This document shows, in pieces, positions 1-10,872 of a stretch of DNA of 64,000 bases (within the stretch, counting starts at the first letter, position 1; each line of letters opens with the position of its first letter). A program made the translations under genes and the position numbers. The notes beneath the pieces are model-generated. The model was not told the origin of the DNA, did not search any database, and saw only the letters and a program-made list of their open reading frames with translations. The stretch is from Trileptium ribeirensis (taxonomy: Eukaryota > Nematoda > Enoplea > Enoplida > Thoracostomopsidae), in the NCBI GenBank assembly GCA_030248225.1, contig JASANE010016018.1:48504-112503 (forward strand), written 5' to 3'.

Positions 1-1
1 C

Positions 2-1096
2 CGCGATAAGTTACAATCCACCCAGTCTAGGATCCGCAGCGTTTTTATTCATAGGAAGTCTACTCCTAGAGCAGTAGCTAGCATATGCGGCTCTTTGCAA
101 TCGCTCGCTTTGGTCCTTGGCCCTATTTCACGTCTGCGTACTCGAGCATTGTATCAGTTTATTAAGTCCGCCCCCGCCTGGGACTATTACGCAAAAATTC
201 CTCCCGCAGCGCGATACGAGTTGCAATTTTGGCTTAAGCATTTGGCCAACGTTAAACCTAAACCACTTTTCCTGTTTCCCGTTCCAGGTGCTGCTATTTA
301 TTGTGATGCAAGCGCCGTAGGTTGCGGAGGAGTAGCAGTTGTTGGTGACGATAAATATGAGTGCCATCGATCTTTATCCCCAGCTGAACGGTGTTCATCT
401 TCTGCGTACAGAGAATTGTTGGCTGTTTACTACTCACTGTTTGTGTTCAGGGCAGTGCTTTCCGGTAAATCGGTCGTTTGTAATACCGATAACATGACTG
501 TGTCTCGAATAGTGAAGATCGGCAGTTCTAAGCCTCACTTACATCGCTTAGCCCTGTCTATCTTTGCGATCTGTAACAACTGTAGTATTAGTTTGGATTG
601 TAGGTGGATTTCTCGAGAGGTCAATTTGCACGCCGATTGGCTTAGTCGCCAGAGGGACACAGATAATTGGTCCGTTTCGCGGTTTGCGTTCGGTATTTGT
701 GAGTCCCGGTGGGGCAAGTTCACTGTTGATCGTTTTGCCGATAACATAAATGCAAAATGTGAAGTTTTTAACTCGAGATTTCGGTGTCCTGGCTCCGCTG
801 GCGTCGATGCGTTCAGTTTTCACTGGGGTCACGATCATAACTGGCTGTGTCCACCCGTCTCTCTCGTTCTCCGGACTATCCAACATATGTTAGTTTGCAA
901 AGCTGCAGGAGTGCTCTTTGTCCCCAGATGGCAAGCTTCGGCTTTTTGGCCCGTTTTATTTCCGATGGGGCGCCGAGCAGAATTTATTGCGGATTGTATA
1001 GAGTTTAAACGGTCGGTTGCGGTTGACTATGCTAACACAAATTCTGTTTTCGATAGGTTCTCTGGTAGTTTTCTAGCTATTCGCATTATACCGTAG
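2..1096 (+). CDS. reverse transcriptase / RNase H of DIRS-order element, 5'-truncated by window edge
   Basis: The frame is open from the first complete codon at 2 to the TAG at 1094-1096 (364 codons), so the protein starts outside the window; no ATG should be inferred here. The first 40 codons match the connection after the RT fingers/palm in DIRS elements (ASICGSLQSLALVLGP). RNase H follows, with its acidic residues visible, counting from nucleotide 2: Asp102 in YCDASAVGCGG, Glu138 in AYRELLAV, Asp163 in NTDN and Asp212 in HADWLSR. After RNase H comes the C-terminal region shared by DIRS/Ngaro polymerases (DAFSFHW, then PRWQASAFWPVLF). The protein would copy element RNA into DNA and degrade the RNA strand. 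The active RT motif (YxDD) lies upstream and cannot be checked. The YR gene follows 220 bp downstream on the same strand. Confidence 0.85.
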   Translation, partial: RDKLQSTQSRIRSVFIHRKSTPRAVASICGSLQSLALVLGPISRLRTRALYQFIKSAPAWDYYAKIPPAARYELQFWLKHLANVKPKPLFLFPVPGAAIYCDASAVGCGGVAVVGDDKYECHRSLSPAERCSSSAYRELLAVYYSLFVFRAVLSGKSVVCNTDNMTVSRIVKIGSSKPHLHRLALSIFAICNNCSISLDCRWISREVNLHADWLSRQRDTDNWSVSRFAFGICESRWGKFTVDRFADNINAKCEVFNSRFRCPGSAGVDAFSFHWGHDHNWLCPPVSLVLRTIQHMLVCKAAGVLFVPRWQASAFWPVLFPMGRRAEFIADCIEFKRSVAVDYANTNSVFDRFSGSFLAIRIIP

Positions 1097-1115
1097 CTCC
1101 GTTTTTTGGCATTCT

Positions 1116-1187
1116 ATATTGCTTACTTGTTTTCTGTTATCGTTTTCCGTTTCGAAGAATATAATTGTTTTATTTTGGTAAAAATAA
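1116..1187 (+). repeat. internal copy (B1-like) of 72-bp split direct repeat
   Basis: These 72 bp are identical to 2412-2483. They lie between the RT/RNase H and recombinase ORFs. Bases 1158-1166 (AATATAATT) pair with 1192-1200 (AATTATATT) just past the repeat, and CG dinucleotides extend both arms, so the right border of the repeat lies inside an imperfect palindrome. This is what a tyrosine-recombinase crossover site flanked by inverted arms would look like. Confidence 0.8.
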
Positions 1188-1316
1188 ACGTAATTATATT
1201 CGGAGATAAGGTAATTTGCATATTGTCTTGTTTATGTCAGCTATCGCTAGCTTCAGTCATTCTACGTCTTTCGTGGCTTTGATACGGGCCCCGCCCGCCC
1301 GCCCCCAACCTGCGTT
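1188..1316 (+). other. inter-ORF spacer, probable A2-type repeat start
   Basis: This spacer between the two ORFs begins directly at the end of the 72-bp repeat. By analogy with PAT/Ngaro elements it should begin the A2 repeat, whose partner A1 would be the element's left terminus outside the window. It ends in a C/G-rich run (1287-1306). The recombinase frame is open back to 1251, so part of it may be translated. Confidence 0.45.
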
Positions 1317-2363
1317 GTGCCAGTTTTTTCACATTTTTCGTTTTTAGACATTTTTTCCTGCGCCACCTTCAATTACGCTGACTTCAAAAATTCTGTCGGT
1401 TTACGCCAGTTAATTCAGCAATTGCCTCACGTTCTCATGGAATCGAAGTCAACAAATACTACTATGGCATACTTGCGGTCGTTCACCAACTTTCTCAGTT
1501 GGGCGCGTGGGTTCGAGGTAAGCCCTTTGCCATGTTCTTCGCTTCACTACACACTATTTTTAACTTCGCAGCTTCGAGAGGCAAAGTCCTTTTCGGCTTT
1601 TGCCGTTTCCTATTATTCAGTTATATGGGCGCATGGCATCGCGGGATTGCCTTCGCCGAGCAATGATATGAGTAAAAATGTTTTGGCGGCTGCAAAGCGC
1701 CGGTTATCGAATCGGAGTAAGAATAAAAAGTTACCTTTGCCCTACGATGCTGTTAAAAAACTGTACGATCAGACTGATTTTACTAGTCTGTATCACATGC
1801 GAACATTATGTTTCATATTGCTGGGATTTTTTGGTTTTCTCAGGTTTTCTGAAATAGCCGCGCTTACGATTGCCGATATTACGTTTCATCAGAATCACCT
1901 GACTTTAAATATTCGAGCTTCCAAAACCGATCAATATCGACGCGGCCATTCAGTAGTGCTCGCGCGTAACAGGCACGAGCCCCCTCAGCCCTGTCCCTGG
2001 CACGTGGTAAGTACGTATATTCATTTGCTGCATCCGCCCCGCGGTCGAGGTGGCCGATCGTTGTTTCCCCTCTTACGGCACCGTTCAGACACTTTTCTTC
2101 CTCTTCCCAACACCAAATTGTCTTATACGAGGTGTCGCGAATTATTTTTAGAGGCGCTGCACCGTATTGGGCTCGCCAACATTTCTAATTTTTCTTTGCA
2201 TAGTTTAAGGTCGGGCGGTGCTACGCATGCGTCTCATTCGGGGGTCGATAGTGGAATGGTGAAGAAGCATGGTAGATGGGCTACTGATTCATCTAAAGAT
2301 GGTTACGTCGCCGATTCAGTTGCGCGCCAACTAGCTGTTACGCGTCTGATGCTGAAGAAATAA
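1317..2363 (+). CDS. tyrosine recombinase (retrotransposon integrase)
   Basis: A 348-codon ORF ending TAA at 2361-2363. The start is uncertain: 1317 is a GTG, the frame is open back to 1251, and the first ATG is codon 41 (MESKSTNTTMAYLRSF), which begins the N-terminal SAM-like DNA-binding domain. The catalytic domain shows every expected residue: Arg176 in GFLRFSE, Lys203 in RASK, His295-x-x-Arg298 in HSLRSGG, His318/Trp321 in KKHGRW and the nucleophile Tyr330 in DGYV. Such enzymes integrate a circular DNA intermediate by strand exchange without making target-site duplications. It is the last gene of the element, 48 bp before the terminal repeat. All key residues are present, so the enzyme may be active. 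Confidence 0.9.
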   Translation: MPVFSHFSFLDIFSCATFNYADFKNSVGLRQLIQQLPHVLMESKSTNTTMAYLRSFTNFLSWARGFEVSPLPCSSLHYTLFLTSQLREAKSFSAFAVSYYSVIWAHGIAGLPSPSNDMSKNVLAAAKRRLSNRSKNKKLPLPYDAVKKLYDQTDFTSLYHMRTLCFILLGFFGFLRFSEIAALTIADITFHQNHLTLNIRASKTDQYRRGHSVVLARNRHEPPQPCPWHVVSTYIHLLHPPRGRGGRSLFPLLRHRSDTFLPLPNTKLSYTRCRELFLEALHRIGLANISNFSLHSLRSGGATHASHSGVDSGMVKKHGRWATDSSKDGYVADSVARQLAVTRLMLKK

Positions 2364-2411
2364 ACATTTTCTTGTTTTGTTTGTTCTGGATTCTCTCGCC
2401 ACGAAACCGTA

Positions 2412-2483
2412 ATATTGCTTACTTGTTTTCTGTTATCGTTTTCCGTTTCGAAGAATATAATTGTTTTATTTTGGTAAAAATAA
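2412..2483 (+). repeat. terminal copy (B2-like) of 72-bp split direct repeat; element 3' end
   Basis: Identical over all 72 bp to 1116-1187. Identity stops at 2483, where AT-rich flank begins, so this is the best estimate of the element's right terminus. The palindromic partner arm seen after the internal copy is missing here, as expected if that arm belongs to the A repeat. Confidence 0.75.
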
Positions 2484-3145
2484 TCATGTTTATTTGCAAC
2501 GGTTAATATGCGAAATGCTGCTTTGGAAATATTACTGTGTTACATGCGACATTGCAAACCACTTTATATGCACATTATTTGTATCTGAATGTAATATACG
2601 TGCATCGCCTGCACTATTGACACAAGAATTATTATTAACAATTCCGGGACATATGACAAGTTTTAGCAGCGTAGAATTTTTGATGATATTTGGACAATGT
2701 GTAATATGGCAACTAACATACACATATGTAGTGTTATATATATTGATGCGATATATAATATGTAGCGTCCCATAAGATTTATTCGTAATGGGAACTCATA
2801 TTTATTGTATCCGATGACTACTTTTAAGAACAATGAGAATTTCTGCTCAAGGAGAATGACGGTAGACTTTAAAAAGCTGTACGACATAAATTGTTACAGA
2901 ACAGTTAATTTTCCTTTCACCCCATTTATTATAGTGAGTTTCAGTCAAAGATTGGGTAGCTTTGCTGCAATTCAGATCCCAGAAATTTTTGTTACCCATG
3001 AAACGGGCCAAAACAATGTTTTAGTGCAGTATATAAGACATTATTTATGAACTGGAAGCAACAACAACAAAAAGTTTATTACCAAACAGCATATCGATAT
3101 CCGAAAAGTCAGCGTAACAAGGTTTGCAGCATGCTTCGCTGAAAC
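2484..3145. other. AT-rich flank without recognisable gene
   Basis: Between the tyrosine-recombinase element and the minisatellite. Only short ORFs are present, with no domain, splice pattern or repeat I can recognise. Confidence 0.5.
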
Positions 3146-3381
3146 TGGAGGGGGAACCAATATCATTCTGGGGGCACCAATATCAAGGTGGAGAGGGGTA
3201 CCAATATCAAATTGGAGGGGGCACCAATATCAAACTGGAGGGAGACACCAATATCAAACTGAAGGGGGCACCAACATCAAACTGGCGAGTGGCATCAATA
3301 TTAAACTGGAGGGTGTACCAATATCAAAATGGAGCATCAATATCAAACTGGAGGGTGCACTATTCTCAAACTCAGCGAGCA
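3146..3381 (+). repeat. minisatellite, about 24-bp unit
   Basis: About ten degenerate copies of a unit built on CACCAATATCAAACTGGAGGG. Unit length varies slightly because of small indels in the G run. The strand is strongly asymmetric (G runs and CAATATCAAA on the + strand). Confidence 0.8.
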
Positions 3382-3671
3382 TTATATTGTTGCTACAATA
3401 CCGACTAGCTGCTTTTGACGCAGCAAGGACTCGACCGTTCTGCGGTTGTGAAACACACGCCAATATTATTGTAGCGACAATATTTTTGCTTCTGCTATTG
3501 GGGTCGCAATAAGATCCAATGTTATTGTAGCAGCGACATTTTATCTCGTGCTATTGATTGTGCTATGTTTGCAATAACGTAATATCATGACAATATTGTT
3601 TTCTTGCAACCTGGTCGCTGCAATAACTTACGGTGTGCAATTCGTGCGCGCACTTCTCTGTGAATGATGCA
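3382..3671. other. flank with scattered ATTGTAGC / TTGCAATAA motifs
   Basis: Between the minisatellite and the left terminal repeat of the large element. Short related motifs (TATTGTAGCGAC, TTGCAATAA) recur several times without a fixed period. No gene is visible. Confidence 0.4.
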
Positions 3672-4345
3672 ATAGGAAACACTCGCCCCGGCCATAAACT
3701 TTGACATTGTAAATACACATTGTATCATGAGCACCGAATGTAGCCTTGACTTACACCGAGACGATAGGGATTTTCTGGTTTGTCCGCTCGGACGAGCAGG
3801 CAATGCCCGTCACGGCTTGAGGGCGAGATTGTCCCAAGCACTGGCGTGCATGGCGTTATGGTACGTTTATTTTTGATTTCTCGCAGGAACCAAGGAATGA
3901 AATAATAGGAGTGCACGAACGAAATTTAACCCGTTCATGGTAATAACTCAAAAATTTCACTAGGAATTTTCCTATAATCTTTGCTCAAATTAAACAGAAA
4001 TTACCATAGTCGTTCCCCAGGCTAAATCTATCAGAAAAAGGCCGATCACGCCATTGATCATCCGACGTTAAACCATCAGGGCTTGTCGGACCCCTGTGTG
4101 GGCCACATAGGCTACAAAACTCTAACACGGATCATATTAGGATCTGGACTAGATAACAAGTTGAGCTTCAATTTTCTAGGGCAATTTTCATCTTTTATTC
4201 CAGTTTTTTAACACAACTAAATTGAACTGAACAACTTCCGATGAGTCTAAGATAGGGAACAACGGCTAAGCTCCATGGCCTTTGAGCAGGTGTCGGTGCT
4301 AGCCTCCCTGAGGGACCTCAGGAATCATACCAAAAACTAGACACG
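3672..4345 (+). repeat. left terminal direct repeat (LTR-like)
   Basis: Matches 21819-22347 from ATAGGAAACACTCGCC to ACTAGACACG at high identity. Relative to the right copy it has about 134 extra bp (roughly 3849-3980) and about 20 extra bp near 4047. The two copies therefore differ mostly by indels, plus scattered substitutions. Confidence 0.7.
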
Positions 4346-5889
4346 TGCACAACCAATCGGGCGGGGTCCGAACATACCCCGAAAAGCGCGCCTGCGGCCT
4401 GATAAGCTCCGTAGCTTCTTGGGTCTGACCAGGAATAGAGTCAAAATTTCTTAACAGTCATGGTCCGCCTTGAGGTTACGATAGCCGGCGTCGTATGGGC
4501 ATGGTGTTAGGAAGTTGCGCCATGCAGCTGCGTCACGTTATTACATCGTTGGGGGGCACGCCGGGACGCGTCAAATTTTTCGCTCGACCCACATGATGTG
4601 AGTTTAAAATTTTCGTCCGACCCATACACCGCAAGGCGTCTATCTTGTTTTGGTGGTTGCAACGATGGTAACCGCTTGTAAGAATTTTTGGTCTTGCACG
4701 TGCCTCTTATCGTTTTATGTAGGCTCGGTTCTATATCTTAGTGGACCTCTCGCAATCAGGAGAATTGTGGAATTTGCATATACCTATCATGAGCTGCATA
4801 TGTATCTGTGCTTCGTAAACTTTGCATGCATTGTCTTATTTTTGTGCCCTTGCCCGAACGGCTGTAATTATCCAAAGTCGGCGTTGGCTCGACCAATCGA
4901 CCTTTGTTCATGGACAGTGTCCCCTTGCAGTCTGTGGCCTCGTCGAGCGTGCTGCCGCGTGAGTATACCAATCTGATCGGGCACTATTTCAGGGAAGTGT
5001 CTGTTACGCGATTAATGATTGACTAACTAACCAGTTACTTATTCAATATCAGAGTATATTTAGTTGCTGGAATACTTGCTAACGGTACTAACGACGTATT
5101 GACGATTTATTTCGGCACCAACCTCGCCATCAATCGACTCATTCCGTCAACTGCTATCATTTCCGGGAATTGGGACTATTATTTTGTCTCCGATTCTACG
5201 TCAACTTGACTGATTTATAGTGACAGAATATTTGCGTTACCTGTTCGACGATAGCCGACCGTGGTAATTTGGTCATATCGGAGCGCTCGGTCGCAGAATT
5301 TGTTACGCTATGCCTCGAACTTTGGTGCTAGTTTCGCCATTACTGCGTGGACATTATCGCTTTCAACGGTTCGTGCTCGACGCCATCACAATCATCTCAC
5401 TCGCTCGCCGGAGTACGGTAGACTGCTCGTAGATGATGCCCAACATCTGGACTCTACATCGTCGTTTTTTTAAACACTTTGCGCCTGCCAACCGTGTGGA
5501 GCGAACAAAACTTGGACGTTGCCAATAAGACACTATAAATTTGATTTTTGTGCAGTTTCTATTATTTTTGCTACTTGTGTTGCTTTAATAACCGCTTTTT
5601 GTAACATTACTCTATGGTTATTCCAATTGTTATTAACTTTGTCGTGTAATAGTTCACTTGCGGCTTGCGATTAGAAGGAAGATTTGTAGCCATTAACCAG
5701 TTTGTGTTCGATTACTTGTTATGTTGTCGGTAAGGATCGTTGACGTTCGGGTGCATCGTTCCTTTGTCTTCTGCTTCTAGTTAGGGGAAAAGAGAGTGAC
5801 TTATTAATTATTTGTTGTGCACACCATACGGTCAATCTAACCTATATCTACGCATAACTGCCAATAATGGGAAGACGATAATCATACCC
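4346..5889 (+). other. 5' leader of the large element
   Basis: Non-coding stretch between the left repeat and the gag start. It holds a short imperfect direct repeat (TTTTTCGCTCGACCCACAT near 4576 and TTTTCGTCCGACCCATAC near 4611). No long ORF has coding character, and no PBS matching a tRNA 3' end was convincing. Confidence 0.45.
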
Positions 5890-7292
5890 ATGGACTCTAA
5901 TAGTAATCTCAACGGAGACTTGGAGACTAGCGACTTTTACGGCGCTGTTGATGGACCGATGGAGGACAATATTCGCAGCAGACCTCGACCTGTCACCGCA
6001 CCGGTGAGCGACCGCTCACGCCCCTCCACCTCGGCCCGCCGGAGACTTGCGTCGTGGAGAATTTTCTGAAGCGCTCGGTTCGGACGCGAACGCTACGAAC
6101 GCGATTTTATCCACCTATCCACCCAGCCTACCGACCCTCCAATGATATCACTAAGGGATATGCCAACTTTTGACGGAAACCTGGAGGTCACTATTTTGAC
6201 GACTGGGTTTCGATGTACAACCGTCTCGCTAACGCCAATGGTTGGAACGATCGCCGAAGGTTGATTTGCGTACCAACTCTCTTGCGTGGACCGGCAAGGG
6301 AGGCCTTCGAGGGACTCCTACCTGGAAAGCGCCAAAGTGTTCTACGACTTGTCGCCAACCTACGTTTTCTGTTTTCAACTTCTCGTCGACCTGAGAAATC
6401 ATCATCAGGACTTTGCACTCGACAACAGGGAGCAAACGAACCACTCGCTATGTATGGTCTGGAGCTGCAGAAGTTGTGTGATCGCGCCTTCCCCGACATG
6501 GAGGATGAGCAGAGAGACACCATGCTCCGTATGTTTTTCCAGAGGGGTCTACGACCAGACAAGTCCTTAACCAGATTCACCAATGTGAGACGTTCCGGGA
6601 TACTGTAGGTGCCGCTAAGCGGTACGAAGATGCTAATGCTGCCTGCCTCGACCCAGACGCTTCGGTCACTAGTAAGCCCCGTACTAAAACAGTGAACTCG
6701 TTGCTTGAGGAAGGAGGCGAAGGTCTGATCATACAACTGCAGACCATGATAGAGGAACACCGCAAAGCAAATAATAGTAATAGCGACACAATTAGTCGGT
6801 TATTGGACGTGATCGACAAAAGAGCTGAGAACACGCACAAGCTGAACGCACTCGCGCAGCCGTTCGTACCTGCTGTTGCCGCCTTACCACCGCCACGTGC
6901 GCTGCCGCCACAAATTATTTGCTATCGTTGCGGGGAACTAGGGCTATGCGCGATTGCCCGCATCCCGCATGCTATCCGCTAGCCGCTAGCAACGCGCCGC
7001 GTAACGCCGAGCCTGTGTCGGTTTACGTTTCCAGCACTGTACGCCGAAAGCCAGGACAGTACCAACCGAGGAACTACGGAGGAGCCTATCCACGAAATGA
7101 TAACTATGCTATGGGCCGTGGAGGTCTTCAACCAACTCCGCCTCGTCGATTCGAGACCGGAGCTGGGTATCGAAATAACCCAGGATGGAATAACAGTGGG
7201 AATCGCCAGAATTTGAGCCGACCTGGATATCAGTCTAACAGTCTACCCCCAGGTTTTGCTAATAATGTTCGCGAAACGGAAACTATCCGCTA
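5890..7292 (+). pseudogene. retroviral-type gag (capsid-like, coiled coil, CCHC knuckle), frameshifted
   Basis: Gag proteins assemble the particle and bind element RNA. The likely start is ATG 5890 (MDSNSNLNGDLETSDFYG). The coding signal then changes frame several times: frame breaks lie near 6050-6140, 6350-6400, 6600 and 6940. The segment around 6140-6310 (MPTFDGN, DDW, NANGW, LLRGPAREAFEGL) has the pattern of LTR-retrotransposon capsid N-termini, and 6440-6570 (LCDRAFPDMEDEQRDTMLRMFF, FQRGLRPD) that of the C-terminal half. A Leu/Ile heptad-like stretch (6692-6850) suggests a coiled coil. A zinc knuckle starts CYRCGELG at 6920 and finishes AMRDC in the next frame, so the frame breaks at the histidine position. 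The tail 7020-7290 is rich in Gly, Asn, Arg and Pro, as in nucleocapsid regions. Identity as gag is good; the copy is not functional as read. Confidence 0.7.
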
Positions 7293-7528
7293 ACCGACAA
7301 CCCGCGATGTACAACAATCGGCCTGGACAGGCAAATGGGTATCAGAGGGTCCCTAATTAGTGACCTCAGTTTGAGAGCGGTATAGGCCCCCAGCAACAGT
7401 CTAACCGCCCAGATGGAGGCAATAGAAATGGTAGCGCAGTAGCTCGCCGCCGGTACCAACTAAATTGCATTGCGTCGCATACTACGGGAAACTGAGAGCC
7501 TAGCCCAGCCACTACCCATCGCTTAGAA

Positions 7529-8017
7529 GTGCTCAGTCGCAAACTCGGCATGATCCAGGGCAAGTTAGGATGCAGCGCACCGACTGGACGCGCTAACGCT
7601 ATTGCAACAACGGACGAACCACTGTACGATGATGACGGATACTTGATAAACCGAAATGATGACATGGACTCTCCTGATAGGATGGATGGACTCGTTGAAA
7701 GGCATCTGAACGTGATTACAACCGCTCCTTGGGCTGATTCCGGGCGTCTTCCTCGGAGCTGTGGTCCGTTCCAGCCGATCGACGATCTTGAGATTAGGAC
7801 GTTGAGCCCGACGAACGTGGACGATGAACAATGCCATGACGAACTTAGTAATTCTGTATATAGCATTGAAAAATTAAAACACCAAAAAGAGGGTTATGAA
7901 GGAGAGGGTTCGTATATGTCATGCGCGGATGCACCAAGCGCGGGTGTTAATTCGTTTGTATATATGGCTGCGAGCGAACAGCGAGGCGAGCGCATGGTTA
8001 ACCAATCGAACCAGTAG
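7529..8017 (+). pseudogene. unknown acidic segment downstream of gag
   Basis: Open for 162 codons from a non-ATG codon. The start (LSRKLGMIQGKLG) may continue the gag frame after further breaks. It is Asp/Glu-rich (YDDDGYLINRNDDMD) with no recognised domain. It is probably a fragment of the same polyprotein as the neighbouring segments and not an independent gene. It ends with TAG just before 8018. Confidence 0.35.
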
Positions 8018-8059
8018 GTCCGGCGTGGACCCGACACGAACGTACGAGCTATAAGTGTT

Positions 8060-9191
8060 TTGAAGAATGGAAATGGTAGTATGGAAATTTGTGAGGAAAT
8101 GGAAGACGGTTGTGTTGAAAATTATAGGTTAAGCGAGTATAAGGAAAGTGATGATTTTGTGGCCGGTAGTCTCCAGGGAATCACCTCGAGGGGGAATTCC
8201 GGAACCCTTAGCTCTTTGGAGATGACTGAAGAGAATGTGAATGAGGATGATGATGTATTTGAGCCATTGTTATTATTTTCCTTTTCTGAAGCTGGCCATC
8301 CGAGAGAGTGTGTGTAGAGTGTTGTTGATGATTATTCCGGCAGGGAAACCGATGATGCTGATGTGGCTCAGGAAGATACGGATCAATCGGGGTCGTCGTA
8401 TGAGGCACCCATGGAGCTTTTGGAGACCGGTAGACGGTTAGGAACGATGGAGGCTGCGGCGTACGATGTTAGGGCCCTCTCAGAGTCATCCAGGCTAGTC
8501 CCGTTCTAAATTATAGGTCGTATGATGTAGTATGTGGGCCTGACCGCCGCGCGGGTCGTCCCTTGTGTGCGCGTGAGAATTGTGGTCGTATGAACCTGTT
8601 GATTTACCTAGGTTAGGTCGCGCTTGCAGTCTTAGTGAATTTATGGCGGATACTGATGGAAGTGAAGTTGATGTAATTGAATGTTATTTTGAACCGGCCA
8701 ATTATAACATTGATGGCCTTGATGTGGCTTTCCCGACCTCATTGACAAGGGGTTCCACTGTCATTGGGTCCTTCCTTGATGCTGACCGGGGCCACCCTTG
8801 TCACCCGTATCCAAGCCGAGGTAGCAACAGGTTCGCGACCGATTGCACCAATGAAGCGCGTATAATCGTTGGGGCTGAAAGTATTGCCCGGGGTCTGCCC
8901 AGGTACGGGAATGTAGATGGTGAGGTGGCAAATAAAGACCGCCCAACCCATTGTGAGGCTTCCGTTACGCCCATCGTTACTGAAGCGCGCAGTGACGTTC
9001 TCCATGCTGAGCTAAGTTCTTTCAAAGACTTGCGTGATGAATCTGGTGTTCTTGATGATGTTGCTGATCAGAAGTGTGGTGAATTGGGGGAGTCGATTGA
9101 ACTCCTATTTGAACACAACGGATCCCATGCGAGCGATGCGAACCGTACAGGCGATGCGACTAAGTGTTATCTAAGTCAGATCAGATGCTAG
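8060..9191 (+). pseudogene. unknown acidic polyprotein segment, broken
   Basis: Two open stretches in different frames (8060-8317 and 8580-9191) separated by a disrupted part. Both are acidic and low in hydrophobic segments. The second (203 codons, e.g. EFMADTDGSEVDVIECYFEP) shows no family I recognise. GAT/GAA-rich codon use resembles the segments on either side, so they probably derive from one long ORF that has decayed. Confidence 0.35.
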
Positions 9192-9201
9192 CAAGAGTGG
9201 T

Positions 9202-10838
9202 ATGACACTAAGAAACAACCTTGAGCCCGATGTGATAAAGACACCAGAGGACCTGGTCGATAGTTTCAGTGAGGATAGCGATGATGAACTCGACGAGGAC
9301 CAATTACTGAGCGACGAAGAGTTTTGGGCGAGTTGGGAAGATCCTAATGCCGATTGGGATAGACGTGAACACACCCCCGATGCACGAGAGTGGCACCGGG
9401 AAGGGGTGTGGGAAACGCGCCGCAACAATGAACTACCGCAAGTACCGTCAGATGACGGCGTTGACTTGAGCTTGCGAATGAGTCAATCGTCTATCCGTTA
9501 TGAGGATATCGAGAGTATTGGCAGTGAGGATGAATCAAGTGAAATCACTGATGAGGATAGCAATAGTAGTGAGCCAAGAGAAATAGGTGAGCCGAATTTC
9601 CCTCTTCTGGATAGCGGCAGTAGTATTAGTGTAGAGGAGGAGCCTATCGAAGGGTCGCCGCGTATGCGCCCGGGTAACTTAGATGAGTCCGCCGACACCT
9701 TGCCTAGTGTTTCTACCGATATTCTGAGGTCTGTCGAAGAGGTGCCTTGTATGCCCTCGGGTAATTCGGATAGCCCACTTAAGAGACCCAGGCCAGCTGA
9801 GGATGAATCCGTCGAAGGGAGATCAAGTATGTCCCCGGGTAATTCGGAGGAATCTGTAAGTATGATTAGCGAATCAACGGACGCATGCATGCGATGAGCA
9901 AACTTATTTAATTTTGTAAGGGACGCCAATGACGAACGATTACGCCGACTGGACGAGCAAGTGTCGAACACATATGGACTTTATCTTACTAACGATATCC
10001 CGATCGAACTCGGACACATTCGCCCGTTAACCGCGAATGAACGAAATCGACTTTGGGGACCGGACGCATTGTTTGTCGTTTCGACTGATCATGCCGAGAC
10101 ACCGCATTATCATTACCATTGAGTTGATTACCATTACCATTGCATTGAGTTAGCAGAGAATCCGATCCCTCGTGTGGAGGAATGCCTCATACCGATTAAC
10201 TTTAGGGCAGGCGAAATAAATTCCGACTTCGGACAGTCCGTGATGTTACAACCACAGGCTTTTTTCTATCGGAGAGTTGTGTTAGCCATGGAGAAATTAA
10301 ACAACTTGAGTAGGCTTTTCTATGTCCGCTTCGAAGGTAGTACCGATGCGGCTCTACAACGACATTCCGCTATGCTGAGTAGCATACTAGGTATGGCCTC
10401 CCCTATCGATCATCGCGTAACTGGATTGTACCTCGATCCAGTAGCTCTCGCCTCGTTGGAACTTTTCATGGAACTGGTGGGCCAATACGTGAATGGCCAC
10501 ACGCTCCAGCAGGTCATGGAGAAGGAGTTTGAGGCAGAGTCGAGCATGCACCTGATGTGTCAGGAGTGTAGGAGAAGTCATGTCCAACCAACAACGAGTG
10601 TTAATCCCTACTGTTATTTCATCGCTCACCATGGGAAATGGAGTTATCAGGGACTTTGAGCACCGCTTGCGCATCTGTCCGTATCGACGGGTATATAATA
10701 CCTAACTGGAGATACTATGTCGGTATTCAGACGCCCCGAATGCAACGACTCTCCCGTGCCGCTAACATTGACGTGCACGATATGATGTGTGAAGTGCCTC
10801 AGTTAGCTCGAATTTATTTACCGAAATCAGGGTACTGA
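9202..10838 (+). pseudogene. unknown long protein: acidic Ser-rich repeats, His/Tyr patch, folded-looking C-terminal part
   Basis: From ATG 9202 one frame carries coding-like sequence through 10659, interrupted only by TGA at 9895-9897 and TGA at 10120-10122; a shift near 10640-10660 moves it to the frame ending TGA at 10836-10838. The first part (231 codons) is very acidic (DSDDELDEDQLLSDEEFW) with degenerate repeats of the type SVEE..MSPGNSEES. The stretch 9900-10170 is open across the second TGA and has an alternating PHYHYH patch on both sides of it. The last part looks globular (LFMELVGQYVNGHTLQQVMEKE, a CQEC motif, PNWRYYVGIQTPRMQRLSRA). No family is recognised. Position between gag and protease suggests an extra polyprotein domain. 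Confidence 0.4.
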
Positions 10839-10872
10839 GGGAGTCTCAATAACTAGTTTTGTCTAGCATACG

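Larger units (their letters stand above)
1..2483 (+). mobile_element. DIRS-order (PAT/Ngaro-like) tyrosine-recombinase retrotransposon, 3' part
   Basis: The window opens inside this element. Two ORFs on the same strand encode the hallmark pair of DIRS-order elements: an RT/RNase H protein and a tyrosine recombinase that replaces the integrase of LTR elements. A perfect 72-bp direct repeat lies between the ORFs (1116-1187) and again at 2412-2483, after which the sequence turns into AT-rich flank with no further element-like coding. Repeats split between an internal site and the 3' terminus are the known arrangement of PAT and Ngaro elements, whereas DIRS1 itself has inverted termini. The left end and any gag lie outside the window. 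Both ORFs are open without internal stops, so the copy looks young. Confidence 0.85.

Noticed and set aside
4346..4400. Primer-binding site just inside the left repeat
   Set aside because: The sequence after ACTAGACACG does not start TGG and does not match a tRNA 3' end convincingly.
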